Shown here: piece after piece, positions 9,372-26,096 of the stretch
Position numbering within the stretch: position 1 is the stretch's first letter
Layout of the letters: every line of letters starts with the position of its first letter
Source: CAIWHR01 sp963741355
Lineage (GTDB): Bacteria > Pseudomonadota > Gammaproteobacteria > Burkholderiales > Casimicrobiaceae
Direction: 5' to 3'
Assembly (NCBI GenBank): GCA_963741355.1
Contig: CAVUIG010000031.1
Location: 1 to 64,000, forward strand
Length of the DNA stretch: 64,000 bases
Position numbers and translations under genes: made by a program
Notes under the pieces: model-generated
Database searches by the model: none
Told to the model about the DNA's origin: nothing
What the model saw: the letters and a program-made list of their open reading frames with translations, nothing else

Positions 9372-11143
9372 ATGAAGTGCCTCCGCCGACATCGCGGATG
9401 GGCCGCCGCGCTTCGCGCTGGCGGCGGGCGCTCGCGTTGCTCGCGACGCCGCCCGCGGCCCGCGCGCAGTCGGACATCGCGAAGACCGTGCACAACCTGA
9501 CGCCGGAGGGCCCCGGCAAGCAGAAGGAGACCGTCAAGACCGGGCTGTGCGTGTTCTGCCACACGCCGCACAACGGCAACCCCGGCGCGCGCGCTGTGGA
9601 ACAAGGAGCTCCCCGGCATCAGCTACCAGCTCTACACCAGCACCACGACGCGCGCCGACCTGAAGCAGCCGACGGGAAGCTCGCGCCTGTGCCTGTCGTG
9701 CCACGACGGGTTCGTCGCGATGGGCAACCTGCTGGTGCCGCCGCCCGGCGACGCGCTGAAGCTCGGCGCGCTGACGGGGCCGACGGTGCTCGGCACCGAC
9801 CTTTCCGACGACCACCCGATTTCGTTCGTCTACGACAGCTGCGCTCGCGGCGAAGCACCCGGGGCTCGTCGATCCCGGCAGCCTGCCGAAGACGCTGCCG
9901 CTCGACAGCACCAAGTAGATGCAGTGCACGACCTGCCACAACCCGCACGAGAGCAATCGCGGAAAGTTCCTGCGGATGGACAATCCCGGCCGGCGCGATG
10001 TGCCTCGTCTGCCACGACCCGGTCGGCTGGAAGCTCTCGTCGCACGCGATCTCGCCCGCGACGTGGAAGGGCGGCGGCATCAATCCGTTCCCGGCCGGAC
10101 GGCGCGCCCACGGTGGCGGGCAACGGCTGCAGCAACTGCCATCGAGACGCATTCGGCGCCGCACGCCGGAGCGGCTGCTCGCGCGGACGCAGGAGCCCGA
10201 CAACTGCAACGTCTGCCACGACGGCTCCGTCGACGCAGAAGAACATCGCGGCCGAGTTCAGCGACGGCGCCAAGTACTCGCGCCATCCGATCGAAGTCGG
10301 CGCAGTGGACGCACGACCCGGTCGAGAACGCGGCGAGCATGACGCGGCACGTCGCCTGCGAGGACTGCCACAACCCGCACGCGGCGACCTCGCAGGACCG
10401 CGCTTCCGCCGCTCGTCCCGGGCACGATGACGGGCGTGCGCGGCGTCGGCGCCGGCGGCGTGCCGGTGCAGGAAGCGACGTTCGAGTTCCAGGTGTGCAG
10501 CAAGTGCCACGGCTTCCGCGAGCCCGCCACGCCCGGCATCACGCGCGTCGAGGCGACCCGCATCGTCAGCACCAAGATCGACCCCAGCAACCAGTCGTTC
10601 CACCCGATCACGGCGCCCGGGCAGGAATTCGACGATCGCCGGGCTCGTGCCCGGCTGGTCGGCGACGTCGATCATCGGCTGCACCGACTGCCACAACAAC
10701 AACGACTGGCAGACGCCGACCGGCATCGCGCCGCGCGGGCCGCACGCGTCGCGCTACGCGCCGATCCTGCAGCGCTACTACCAGACGACGGACAACACGC
10801 CCGAGTCGACGGCCAACTACGACATGTGCTACAAGTGCCACGACCGGAACATGCTGCTGCGCGACCAGCTCGGCACGTTCCCGCACAAGCTGCACGTCGT
10901 CGACAAGCAGGCGCCGTGCGCCGCCTGCCACGACTCGCACGGGTCGCGGCAGAACGCCCACCTGATCAACTTCATGACGCTCGACATCAACGGGCAGACG
11001 GTCGTGACGCCGTCGTCGACCGGCCAGCTCCAGTACACCTCGACGGGCCGAACCAGGGCACCTGCTACCTGACCTGCCACGGCCGCGACCACAACCCGCT
11101 GTCCTACGGCGGGATCGCGGCCCGCATGCTCCGCAAGCGCTAG
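9372..11143 (+). CDS. multihaem c-type cytochrome with about 12 haem sites
   Basis: About 590 residues in several frame segments. The N-terminus is a signal peptide (ALALLATPPAARAQ); the start could be GTG 9359, ATG 9372 or ATG 9398. I count eleven CXXCH motifs: CVFCH, CLSCH, CTTCH, CLVCH, CSNCH, CNVCH, CEDCH, CSKCH, CTDCH, CYKCH and CAACH. One further CX3CH (CYLTCH) lies near the C-terminus. The CVFCHTPHNG context is typical of doubled-CXXCH cytochromes. An in-frame TAG lies at 9916-9918, just before MQCTTCH, and indels near 9595, 9842, 9990, 10100, 10230, 10310, 10400, 10640 and 11045 split the frame. Conserved motifs continue throughout, so I read it as one gene. It is probably the main electron carrier of the island, periplasmic or extracellular. 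Confidence 0.78.
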
Positions 11144-11166
11144 CTCTCCGGCAGCACCGCATCGAA

Positions 11167-11206
11167 GCGAACGTCCCCGCGGCTGACCGCGGGGCCTTCC
11201 GTTCGC
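11167..11206 (+). terminator. GC-rich hairpin after the multihaem cytochrome gene
   Basis: CCCCGCGG-CTGA-CCGCGGGG (11175-11194) is a perfect 8-bp stem. Outer arms GCGAACG (11167-11173) and CGTTCGC (11200-11206) extend it across an internal loop. It starts 23 bp after the stop codon. The T-tract is weak, so terminator or RNA-stabilising hairpin are both possible. Confidence 0.55.
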
Positions 11207-11282
11207 GCGCCACGGTCCCGGCGTCGCCTGACGCGACGTTCGCTTCGGCCTCGGCGCTCGATACCTGCGACCGATCGTCGCG

Positions 11283-11481
11283 TGCGACCGACGTCGCAGA
11301 TTCCCGATTCCGCGATCGCGATTACGCCCTGCGGCGCAATGTCGCAGGCACTCCCGCGAGGCGGCGCGAAGGTTGACGTCGCGTCAATCAATCCGCAGCG
11401 AAATCGGCCGCGCAGGCCTTGCATTCGATGCGCGAACGACTCCGGACCTGCGCCGAGGTCCGTTACTTTGACGTCGATCAA
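11283..11481. promoter_or_regulatory. cluster of three GAC...GTC inverted repeats
   Basis: Three sites lie in the 680-bp gap before the tetrahaem cytochrome: TGCGAC-CGAC-GTCGCA (11283-11298), TTGAC-GTCGC-GTCAA (11373-11387) and TTGAC-GTCG-ATCAA (11468-11481). They share the GAC/GTC half-sites seen at 3744-3757. They lie about 235-435 bp upstream of the sigma-54 promoter at 11717, a distance at which enhancer-type sites can act. No gene is seen in 11207-11825. Confidence 0.45.
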
Positions 11482-11716
11482 TTCTGCGACTGACGCGAAC
11501 CATCGTGCACTCGCGCGAATTTTCGCAGGATTCGAGAAAACCGGTCGTCGGATCATTCCCAATTCGCGAACGCACGACGATCGGCAACGCCGACGCTTCC
11601 GCTCGAAATCTCGCGACGTCGGATCGACGCACGTTGCCTTCTCTATCTCGCTGATCGGGCGACGTTTCTTCGTCGCTGCGACATTCCGGCGCATTCAATC
11701 CTGCGACCAAATGTCA

Positions 11717-11732
11717 TGGCACACCGCGTGCA
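11717..11732 (+). promoter_or_regulatory. sigma-54 (-24/-12) promoter of the tetrahaem cytochrome
   Basis: TGGCACACCGCGTGCA has the invariant GG and GC dinucleotides separated by exactly 10 bp and a perfect TGGCAC -24 element. Transcription would start near 11743, giving a leader of about 80 nt before ATG 11826. Confidence 0.6.
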
Positions 11733-11825
11733 TATAAGATATGCGACACGATGCCCCGATTCCACCAGATGCAGGGTGCTCGGTGTCGGAGCAGAAAAAC
11801 TCAACTTTTGCATAGGACGACGATC

Positions 11826-12689
11826 ATGAAGACTTCGCTGAAACTCCTGGTAGGTGCGGGACTGCTGGCCGCCTCGATGGCCAGCTTCGCGTACACGCCG
11901 GGCGCCGGCATCACCGGCACGCCGCACGACTGGAGCTCGACGAACGGCGACGACGCTGCTGCTCTGGCTCGACAGCAAGGGCGCGCAGACGACCTACAAC
12001 ACTGGAACGGTCGTACATCGATCCGGTCGACCGGCAAGCAAGGCACGACCAAGGTCACGATCGGCCAGTGCACGAAGTGCCATACGCCGCACCAGGCGAA
12101 GTCGACGAACCTGCTGTGGAACCACACGCTGCAGGCGATCACGTACAAGTGGGATGACCCCGCGACGACCGCCGGCACCGCATATGCGACGTTCCAGGGC
12201 GACACGTACAAGGGCCCGACGACCAAGTGCCTGTCCTGCCACGACGGTCTGCTCTCCAGCACCGACGGCATGTGGTTCAACCGCGCTATCGACGAGCGGC
12301 AGCAAGTACGTCGCCGCGGCCGGATCGCTGGACACGGGCCACGAAGTCGCCAAGGGCACGAACATGTCGAAGTCGCACCCGGTCGCGATGCCGTATCCGG
12401 TCAATGGCGCCTCGAACACCTACAACTTCACGAAGAACGGCGCGCACGATCGAGCCGACCGAATGGGTGCCGACCCGATGGCGACCAACAAGATCAGCCT
12501 GTACAACGACGACGGCGCCGGCAACATGGTCGCCGGCGTGGTCCCGGGCAAGTCCGGGATGGAATGCTCGTCCTGCCATGACGTGCACAACGGTGCCCGC
12601 ACCAAGGACGTGATGCTCCTGACCGGCCTGATGTCCGGCTCGAACCGCGCCCGGGTGGATACATCTGCACGCAGTGCCACCTCAAGTAA
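11826..12689 (+). CDS. tetrahaem c-type cytochrome, periplasmic or extracellular
   Basis: About 285 residues. The signal peptide MKTSLKLLVGAGLLAASMASFAY is followed by GAGITGTPHDWSS. Haem motifs are CTKCHTPH, CLSCH, CSSCH and CTQCH. The last appears only after a frame change near 12650, which moves the stop to 12687-12689 with the ending CTQCHLK. Other shifts lie near 11960-12030, where LLLWLDSKGAQTTYNTG is readable in a second frame, and near 12290. The first motif and its LLWNH context match doubled-CXXCH cytochromes and the large cytochrome upstream. It is transcribed separately from the rest of the island, behind a sigma-54-like promoter and before a strong terminator. An electron-shuttling role is inferred. 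Confidence 0.78.
12033..12077 (+). repeat. 45-bp direct repeat, copy 1 (inside the tetrahaem gene)
   Basis: This lies in coding sequence just before and including the start of the first haem motif (TGKQGTTKVTIGQCTK). The identical 45 bases recur at 17343-17387 in the same orientation, 5,310 bp away. Confidence 0.9.
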
Positions 12690-12714
12690 TCTGAAATAAC
12701 AACAAGCAGTACCG

Positions 12715-12743
12715 GGGCCGGCGCAATGCCGGCCCTTTTCTTT
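12715..12743 (+). terminator. Rho-independent terminator of the tetrahaem cytochrome
   Basis: GGGCCGGC-GCAAT-GCCGGCCC is a perfect 8-bp stem followed by TTTTCTTT, 26 bp after the corrected stop. It separates this gene from the convergent liv operon. Confidence 0.9.
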
Positions 12744-12756
12744 GGCGCGTCCGCGG

Positions 12757-13458
12757 CTAGCGAGCGAAGTAGCGGTCGTGGAGCGCGGCGAGATCGACGT
12801 CCGCCGCGGCCTGCGAGAGAACGACCCGGCCGCCCTGCATCACATAAACCTGGTCGGCGGCCTGCACGGCACGCTGCGTGTTCTGCTCGACCAGCACGAT
12901 GGTCCGGCCGTCGGACTTGAGCCGCGCGAGCAATTCGAAGATTTCCTGCACGACGATCGGTGCCAGACCCTGCGATGGTTCGTCGATCAGCAGGAGCTTC
13001 GGGTCGGCCATCAATCCCCGCGCAATCGCAAGCATCTGCGCCTCGCCGCCGGAAAGCGAACCGGCGAGTTGTGCGCGGCGCTCGGCGAGGCGCGGAAACA
13101 TCGCGTAGGCGCGATCGACGCGTCGCGCAAAGCCGGCCTGCGCGCGCGCCGGGTACGCCCCGAGCAGCAGGTTCTCGGCGACGCTCATGTCCCGGAAGAC
13201 CATGCGTCCCTCGGGAATGAGCACGATGCCGTGGTCGGGCATGCGCCAGGTGTCCGTTCCATCGAGCCGGGTTCCTTCCAGCGCGATTTCGCCTTGCGTT
13301 ATGGGAACCTGGCCCATGATCGCGCGCAACAGCGTCGTCTTGCCGGCGCCGTTGGGCCCGATGATCGTCGTGAGCCTGCCGGTCTCGAAGCGAAGGTCGA
13401 CGTCCCACAGCACGTTGATCGGCCCATAGCCGGCACGGACGGACCGGACTTCAAGCAT
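12757..13458 (-). CDS. livF: branched-chain amino acid-type ABC transporter ATPase LivF
   Basis: This 233-residue ATPase is one of two energising a branched-chain amino acid-type importer at the inner membrane. Walker A is GPNGAGKTT, the signature LSGGEAQMLAIARGL is LivF-like, and Walker B is LLLIDEPSQGLAP, followed by the H-loop region ending LVEQN. The start MLEVRSVRAGYG at 13458 overlaps livG by 8 bp, the usual liv spacing. A longer reading to 13530 would run into livG and is rejected. It is the last gene of a five-gene minus-strand operon and is intact. Confidence 0.93.
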   Translation of the reverse strand: MLEVRSVRAGYGPINVLWDVDLRFETGRLTTIIGPNGAGKTTLLRAIMGQVPITQGEIALEGTRLDGTDTWRMPDHGIVLIPEGRMVFRDMSVAENLLLGAYPARAQAGFARRVDRAYAMFPRLAERRAQLAGSLSGGEAQMLAIARGLMADPKLLLIDEPSQGLAPIVVQEIFELLARLKSDGRTIVLVEQNTQRAVQAADQVYVMQGGRVVLSQAAADVDLAALHDRYFAR

Positions 13459-14167
13459 GGGGGACCACGCCGGTATAGCTGGCGACGACATCGGGATGGC
13501 TGAACACGAATTCCGGCGTGCCGTCCGCAATCAGGCGGCCGAAATCGAGCACTGCCGCCCGCGGGCACAGCGTGCTTATCGTCTCGATGTCGTGTTCGAT
13601 GATCAGGATCGCGAGGTCGTAGCGCGCGTGGATGTCGGACAGCATTTGCGTGAACCGGCGCTTGGCCGTCGCCTCGAGGCCCACCAGCACTTCGTCAAGC
13701 AGCAGCATTCGGGGCTGCGTGGCGAGCGCTTTCGCCACTTCGAGCGCCTTCAACTCCGTCAGCGAGAGTTCGGTCGCCGCATCGCGCGAGGCGCAATCGG
13801 TGAGCCGGAGCAGCTCGAGGATCTCGACCGCGACCCGCGGATCGACGGCGCCTGCGCCAAAGCGTTGGGCAACCGCCAGATTTTCGGCCACGGTCAGCGT
13901 GTGCATCGGTTGCGGGATCTGGAAAGTGCGTCCGATCCTGCGGCGCGCGCGCGCATAGGGCGGCATTCGCGCAAGGTCGGCGCCTTCGAAACGCAGGGTC
14001 CCGCGCTGCGGCCTTGTCGTGCCGGAAATGACGTTGAACAGCGTGGTCTTGCCCGCGCCGTTCGGGCCGACCAGCCCGACGATCTCGCCGGCAGCGACGG
14101 AAAGCGATACGCCGTCGAGCGCCTGCAGGCCGCCGAAGCGCACGCCGACGTCGCGCAGCTCAAGCAT
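13451..14167 (-). CDS. livG: branched-chain amino acid-type ABC transporter ATPase LivG
   Basis: At 238 residues this is the usual LivG size. Walker A is GPNGAGKTT, the Q-loop region reads RIGRTFQIPQ, and Walker B is MLLLDEVLVGL followed by LIIEHD. The ABC signature is atypical: LSLTELKALEVAKAL instead of LSGGQ-like, a variant I associate with some LivG subfamilies rather than a defect. It pairs with LivF and contacts LivH/LivM. It overlaps livM by 8 bp. The true substrate may be a branched-chain amino acid, amide, urea or aromatic acid; sequence alone does not decide. Confidence 0.92.
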   Translation of the reverse strand: MLELRDVGVRFGGLQALDGVSLSVAAGEIVGLVGPNGAGKTTLFNVISGTTRPQRGTLRFEGADLARMPPYARARRRIGRTFQIPQPMHTLTVAENLAVAQRFGAGAVDPRVAVEILELLRLTDCASRDAATELSLTELKALEVAKALATQPRMLLLDEVLVGLEATAKRRFTQMLSDIHARYDLAILIIEHDIETISTLCPRAAVLDFGRLIADGTPEFVFSHPDVVASYTGVVPHA

Positions 14168-15143
14168 CGCGGGAGGTGTCGGCCAAGCGCATTCGACCCG
14201 GCCACGGCAGCCGGTTCGTGAATGCGGACAGCAGTCCTTCGGGGGCGAACAGGATCATCGCGGCGAGAAGCGCGCCGAGGACGATCTGGTGGCCGATCGG
14301 CATGAATTCCTTGAACACGAGCTGGTCGGCAAGATAGATCACCACGGCGCCGATCACGGGTCCCGGGATCGTCCGGTAGCCGCCGAAGATCGCGGCGACG
14401 ATCGGCAACATTGTCCAGAGTCCCGAAAATGCATAGTCCGGGTCGAGAAAGTTGATGTAATGCGCATTGAACGCTCCCATCACGCCGGTCATGAACGCGG
14501 ACAGGAAGAGCATCAGCGCTTTGAGCAGCGTGCTGTTGACGCCAACGGCGCGGGTGGCGTCTTCGCTGCCGTGCATCGCGCGCAACGCGAGGCCCGGGTG
14601 GCTGTCGCGAATCCGCCGGTAGATTACGGCGAAGGCGAGCACCAGCGAGAGGATGATCCAGTAGGCGCCGGTCTTGCTCGAGAAATCGTAGCCGAACACG
14701 ACCGGAAAGCGCGGAATGTTGCCGATGCCGCCGGCGCCGTTGGTGAGGCCCTTCCATTCGGTGGCGACGATGCGGAAGATATGCGCGTAGGCAAGCACGG
14801 CAAGGGCGAAGTACGGTCCGCGCAAGCGCAGCGCGGGGAGGACCAGCACCGCGGCGAGTGCCGCGCAGGCGCCGCCGGCAAGCAACGAAATACCGATCGG
14901 CCATCCTGTCTTCATGACCAGCAGCGCGGACGCATACGCCCCCACGCCGAAGAACGCAGCGTGGCCGAAGCTGACGAGTCCGCCCAGGTTTCCGAGCAGC
15001 GCCCAGGCGAGCGCGATGCCGCCGATGGTCAGGGCAGCGACGATCATGCTCATCAAATAGAGGTTGCCGGCAAACAGCAGCGGAACCAGCACATAGGACG
15101 CGATTGCCAGCACCGCCCAGACGCCGATGCGCCGATTGGCCAT
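14160..15143 (-). CDS. livM: ABC transporter permease LivM
   Basis: A 327-residue inner-membrane permease with about eight to ten hydrophobic helices. The family hallmark is LGGLVSFGHAAFFGVGAYASALL in the first third, and AMHGSEDATRAVGVN matches the cytoplasmic ATPase-coupling loop. The start at 15143 abuts the livH stop. It forms the translocation pore with LivH. The frame is intact. Confidence 0.92.
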   Translation of the reverse strand: MANRRIGVWAVLAIASYVLVPLLFAGNLYLMSMIVAALTIGGIALAWALLGNLGGLVSFGHAAFFGVGAYASALLVMKTGWPIGISLLAGGACAALAAVLVLPALRLRGPYFALAVLAYAHIFRIVATEWKGLTNGAGGIGNIPRFPVVFGYDFSSKTGAYWIILSLVLAFAVIYRRIRDSHPGLALRAMHGSEDATRAVGVNSTLLKALMLFLSAFMTGVMGAFNAHYINFLDPDYAFSGLWTMLPIVAAIFGGYRTIPGPVIGAVVIYLADQLVFKEFMPIGHQIVLGALLAAMILFAPEGLLSAFTNRLPWPGRMRLADTSRDA

Positions 15144-16019
15144 TCAGTGGGCGCGTCGCCAGCGTGAGCCGAACAGGCCGTTCGGCAGCACGAACAGCAC
15201 GAACAGGAACAGCACCATGCCGGCCAATTCCTGCAGCGCGGAACTGAAGAACGTCGTCGTGAGCGATTCGGTCAGCCCGAGCAGCAACGCCCCGACCAGC
15301 ACGCCGGGAATGGAGCCCATGCCGGCCAGCACCGTGATGATGAATGCCTTGATCGTGAGGCTGATGCCCAGCGCCGGCTGGATCACGCCGACGCTGAATA
15401 TCGCGGCACCGGCGAAGGCGGCGAGCAATCCCGCGACCAGGAATGATGCGAGTTCGACGCGGTGCGGGTCGATGCCCATCAGCTTGGCGGCGTCGCGGTT
15501 CGATGCGACGGCGCGCACCGCCCGCCCGGCCCAGGTCCGCGTGAGCCACCACCACAGCGCCGCGATCAGCGCGAGACTGATGAAGAAGAAGAGGAGTTCG
15601 CTGCGCATGCTGTAGAACGGCCCCAGCGTAATGGCGTCCTGCAGCCACGCGGATTTGGTGGAACGGATGTCGGCCTTCCACAAGAGCAGCATGCCGTTGG
15701 TCAGCATGACGCCGACGCCGTAGGTGAGCAGCAGCGAATTCAATTCGCGGTCCCTGCGGATCCGGCTCACCAGCCAATAGGTGAGCGCCGTTGCGGCGCC
15801 CACGATGACGATCGCGACGGGTATCGCGAGCAAGGGACTCGCGCCGAACGCGGATTCGCAGGTATAGGCCACGTAGGCCGCCAAGAGGACGAGCTCGCCG
15901 TGCGCCAGATTGATGACGTTCATCGTCCCGAAAATCAGCGCCAGCCCCAGCGCGATGAGCGCGTAGGAACTGCCGGTCAGGACGCCCGACCAGAGCGCCT
16001 GCAGGACAAGTTCGGTCAT
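15144..16019 (-). CDS. livH: ABC transporter permease LivH
   Basis: A 291-residue permease with multiple membrane helices. The N-terminus GVLTGSSYALIALGLALIFGTMNVINLAHGEL is diagnostic of LivH. A later loop, AVASNRDAAKLMGIDP, resembles the coupling loop, and GMGSIPGVLVGALLLGL is typical near the C-terminus. It follows the binding-protein gene by 34 bp and is intact. Confidence 0.93.
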   Translation of the reverse strand: MTELVLQALWSGVLTGSSYALIALGLALIFGTMNVINLAHGELVLLAAYVAYTCESAFGASPLLAIPVAIVIVGAATALTYWLVSRIRRDRELNSLLLTYGVGVMLTNGMLLLWKADIRSTKSAWLQDAITLGPFYSMRSELLFFFISLALIAALWWWLTRTWAGRAVRAVASNRDAAKLMGIDPHRVELASFLVAGLLAAFAGAAIFSVGVIQPALGISLTIKAFIITVLAGMGSIPGVLVGALLLGLTESLTTTFFSSALQELAGMVLFLFVLFVLPNGLFGSRWRRAH

Positions 16020-16053
16020 GACGCGCGAAGCCGGGAGTGTCGGCCCGTTCAGC

Positions 16054-17229
16054 TCACCACGGCACGCCGGGGAAGATCATCTTGCCGTTGGCGTAGTCCT
16101 TCGGCCACACGACCGCGATCTGCTTGCCCTGATGCTGGCCCATCCGGTGCGAGAAGTTGGGGTTGTCGCCCTTGTCGTCGAACTGCACGCGGCCGATCAG
16201 CGTGTCCTTGTTCGACTTGCGCAGCTCCGCGGCGATCCCTCCCGACTTGAGCGTGCCGGCGTCGTAGGCGCGAACGATGGCGTCGAACAGAAGCTGCGAC
16301 TGGACGTAACCGAATTGGCCGAGATAGTCGGGCTCCTTGCCGTAGAGCTTCTTGTAGGTTTCGGCAAAATCCTTGCCGTCCGACGTGGTGAACTCGGCAG
16401 GGAAGGGGAGCAGCGCCGTGCCGTAAACGTCGGACATCAGATCGGGAAAATCATCCTGCATCTTGGAGGTCGCGAGCGACCATGCGCCCACCACGGCCTT
16501 GACGTCGGGCTTGAGCACCTTCGCCGCGCGCAGGATGCCGACATAGTCGTTCTCGTAGCCCGACATCACGATCACGTCCGGCTTGTCCTGCAGCTTGATC
16601 TTGTTGATGATCGGCTTGAAATCGGTGATCGCCGGATCGAACGCATGCATCGTCACCTTCACGCCCTTGGCGGTGAGCGCCTTCTCGATGTCGCGGGCGA
16701 GGTCCGATGTTGCCTCCTTGGTGAGGTAGACGATCGAGACGCTCTTCGCGCCCATGTCGGCCAGAAGACCCAACATCGCCTTCGAGTAGCCCGCGGTGTT
16801 GTTGATCCGGAAGAACGTCTTCAGGCCGCGTTGCGTCAGCGCCTCGTCGACGCCGCCCGACGTGATGTAGACCAGCCCGGCCTTGTTCGCCGCATCCGAT
16901 GCCGGGCCGATGTTGCTGGAGCCGTAGCCGCCGTCGATCGCGACTACGCCTTGTGACGCCAGTTTTTCGACGGCAGCCACCGCTTTGGCGGGAGAGGACT
17001 CGTCGTCGACCGTGATGAGCTTGATTTTGTGCTTGCCATTCTTGCGATTGAACACATCTGCCGCGACGTTGATGCCTTCGCTCATGCCCGTGCCGACGCG
17101 GGCAAGCGAGCCGGAAAGGGGCACCTCCACGCCCACGATGAATTCCTCGGCCAACGCCCCGCTCATGGCGGGCAGCATGCATCCGACCCCTGCGAGCAGC
17201 CACATCGTAAGCACCTTGCGCATGCTCAT
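16054..17229 (-). CDS. periplasmic substrate-binding protein (LivK-like)
   Basis: About 391 residues from ATG 17229, which has GGAGGAGGAG directly upstream; the in-frame ATG at 17256 is less likely. A signal peptide (WLLAGVGCMLPAMSGALA-EE) precedes a type I periplasmic binding fold: IVGVEVPLSGSLARVGTGMSEGINVAADVFN, DDESSPAKAVAAVEKL, then two lobes and YLGQFGYVQSQLLFDAI. It captures substrate for LivHMGF. The ligand is not predictable: this branch binds amino acids, amides, urea, aromatic acids or other carboxylates. It is first in the operon. The divergent kinase gene begins about 390 bp away. Confidence 0.88.
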   Translation of the reverse strand: MSMRKVLTMWLLAGVGCMLPAMSGALAEEFIVGVEVPLSGSLARVGTGMSEGINVAADVFNRKNGKHKIKLITVDDESSPAKAVAAVEKLASQGVVAIDGGYGSSNIGPASDAANKAGLVYITSGGVDEALTQRGLKTFFRINNTAGYSKAMLGLLADMGAKSVSIVYLTKEATSDLARDIEKALTAKGVKVTMHAFDPAITDFKPIINKIKLQDKPDVIVMSGYENDYVGILRAAKVLKPDVKAVVGAWSLATSKMQDDFPDLMSDVYGTALLPFPAEFTTSDGKDFAETYKKLYGKEPDYLGQFGYVQSQLLFDAIVRAYDAGTLKSGGIAAELRKSNKDTLIGRVQFDDKGDNPNFSHRMGQHQGKQIAVVWPKDYANGKMIFPGVPW

Positions 17230-17342
17230 GATCTCCTCCTCCTTCGATCTTTTCATCGCGCGCGCCCGACCGGCACGCGCGCTTGCGCCGGATGACTCCT
17301 ACCGGTCATCGAATCGCGACATGATAGCTCCCCGCAGCCACG

Positions 17343-17387
17343 GGCAAGCAAGGCACGACCAAGGTCACGATCGGCCAGTGCACGAAG
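17343..17387 (+). repeat. 45-bp direct repeat, copy 2 (intergenic)
   Basis: Identical over 45 bp to 12033-12077 but lying in the gap between livK and the giant kinase. It has no open reading frame context of its own; upstream and downstream sequence differs from copy 1. Confidence 0.9.
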
Positions 17388-17450
17388 GGCAGCGCGAGCG
17401 TGGCGAGATGCGATGCCGTGCCCCGCCCGAGGGCTGCGCCGCGGCGCCAA

Positions 17451-17479
17451 TTGACCCCCCCGGCAGAGCAGCCTAGAGT
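17451..17479 (+). promoter_or_regulatory. sigma-70-type promoter of the giant kinase
   Basis: TTGACC, a 17-bp spacer and TAGAGT (4 of 6 to TATAAT). The start site would be near 17487, about 134 bp before ATG 17621. No other element is recognised in 17230-17620 apart from the 45-bp repeat. Confidence 0.4.
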
Positions 17480-17620
17480 TGCGCCGTGCCGGTTGGGCAT
17501 CCGTCTCGGGGAAGTGCGGTGCGAATGCGATGGACGTGCCCGGCTGGCGTGCGACCAACCGCATCCGGCCAGCCACGTCCGCCTGCGGTACCCTGACATC
17601 TCGAATCTCGACGCCCTCCC

Positions 17621-25702
<8,082 letters not shown>

Positions 25703-25721
25703 ACGGCGCGAAGGAGCATCC

Positions 25722-26096
25722 ATGAGCCTGATCCTCATCGTCGAGGACAACGACAAGAACATGAAGCTCGTCCGCGACGTGCTCCAGGTGAAGGGATACG
25801 CGACGCTCGAAGCCGGCACGGCGGAGGACGGCCTCGTCCTCGCCCGCGAGCGCTCGCCCGACCTGATCCTGATGGATATCCAGCTTCCCGGGATGAGCGG
25901 CATCGACGCGCTCAAGTTGCTCCGCGCCGATCCGGCGACCAAGTCGATCCCGGTGATCGCCGTTACGGCATCGGTAATGCAGAACGACCGCAAGCACATC
26001 ACCGAGGCCGGCTTCGACGCCTACCTCGCGAAGCCCCTGGACCTCCGCGAGTTCCTCGCGACCGTCAAGCGCGTGCTGGAGGCGCGGCGCGCATGA
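25722..26096 (+). CDS. single-domain response regulator (CheY/DivK-like)
   Basis: A 124-residue receiver with no output domain. The acidic pocket is E8/D9, the phosphoacceptor is D52 (LILMDIQLPGMSG), with T82 (IAVTAS) and K104 (LAKPLD). The ending DAYLAKPLDLREF resembles DivK-type relays. It starts 19 bp after the giant kinase and overlaps the next gene by 4 bp (GCATGA), so the three genes are almost certainly one operon. Expected to accept phosphate from the multi-GAF kinase and act by protein contact or as a relay. Confidence 0.92.
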   Translation: MSLILIVEDNDKNMKLVRDVLQVKGYATLEAGTAEDGLVLARERSPDLILMDIQLPGMSGIDALKLLRADPATKSIPVIAVTASVMQNDRKHITEAGFDAYLAKPLDLREFLATVKRVLEARRA

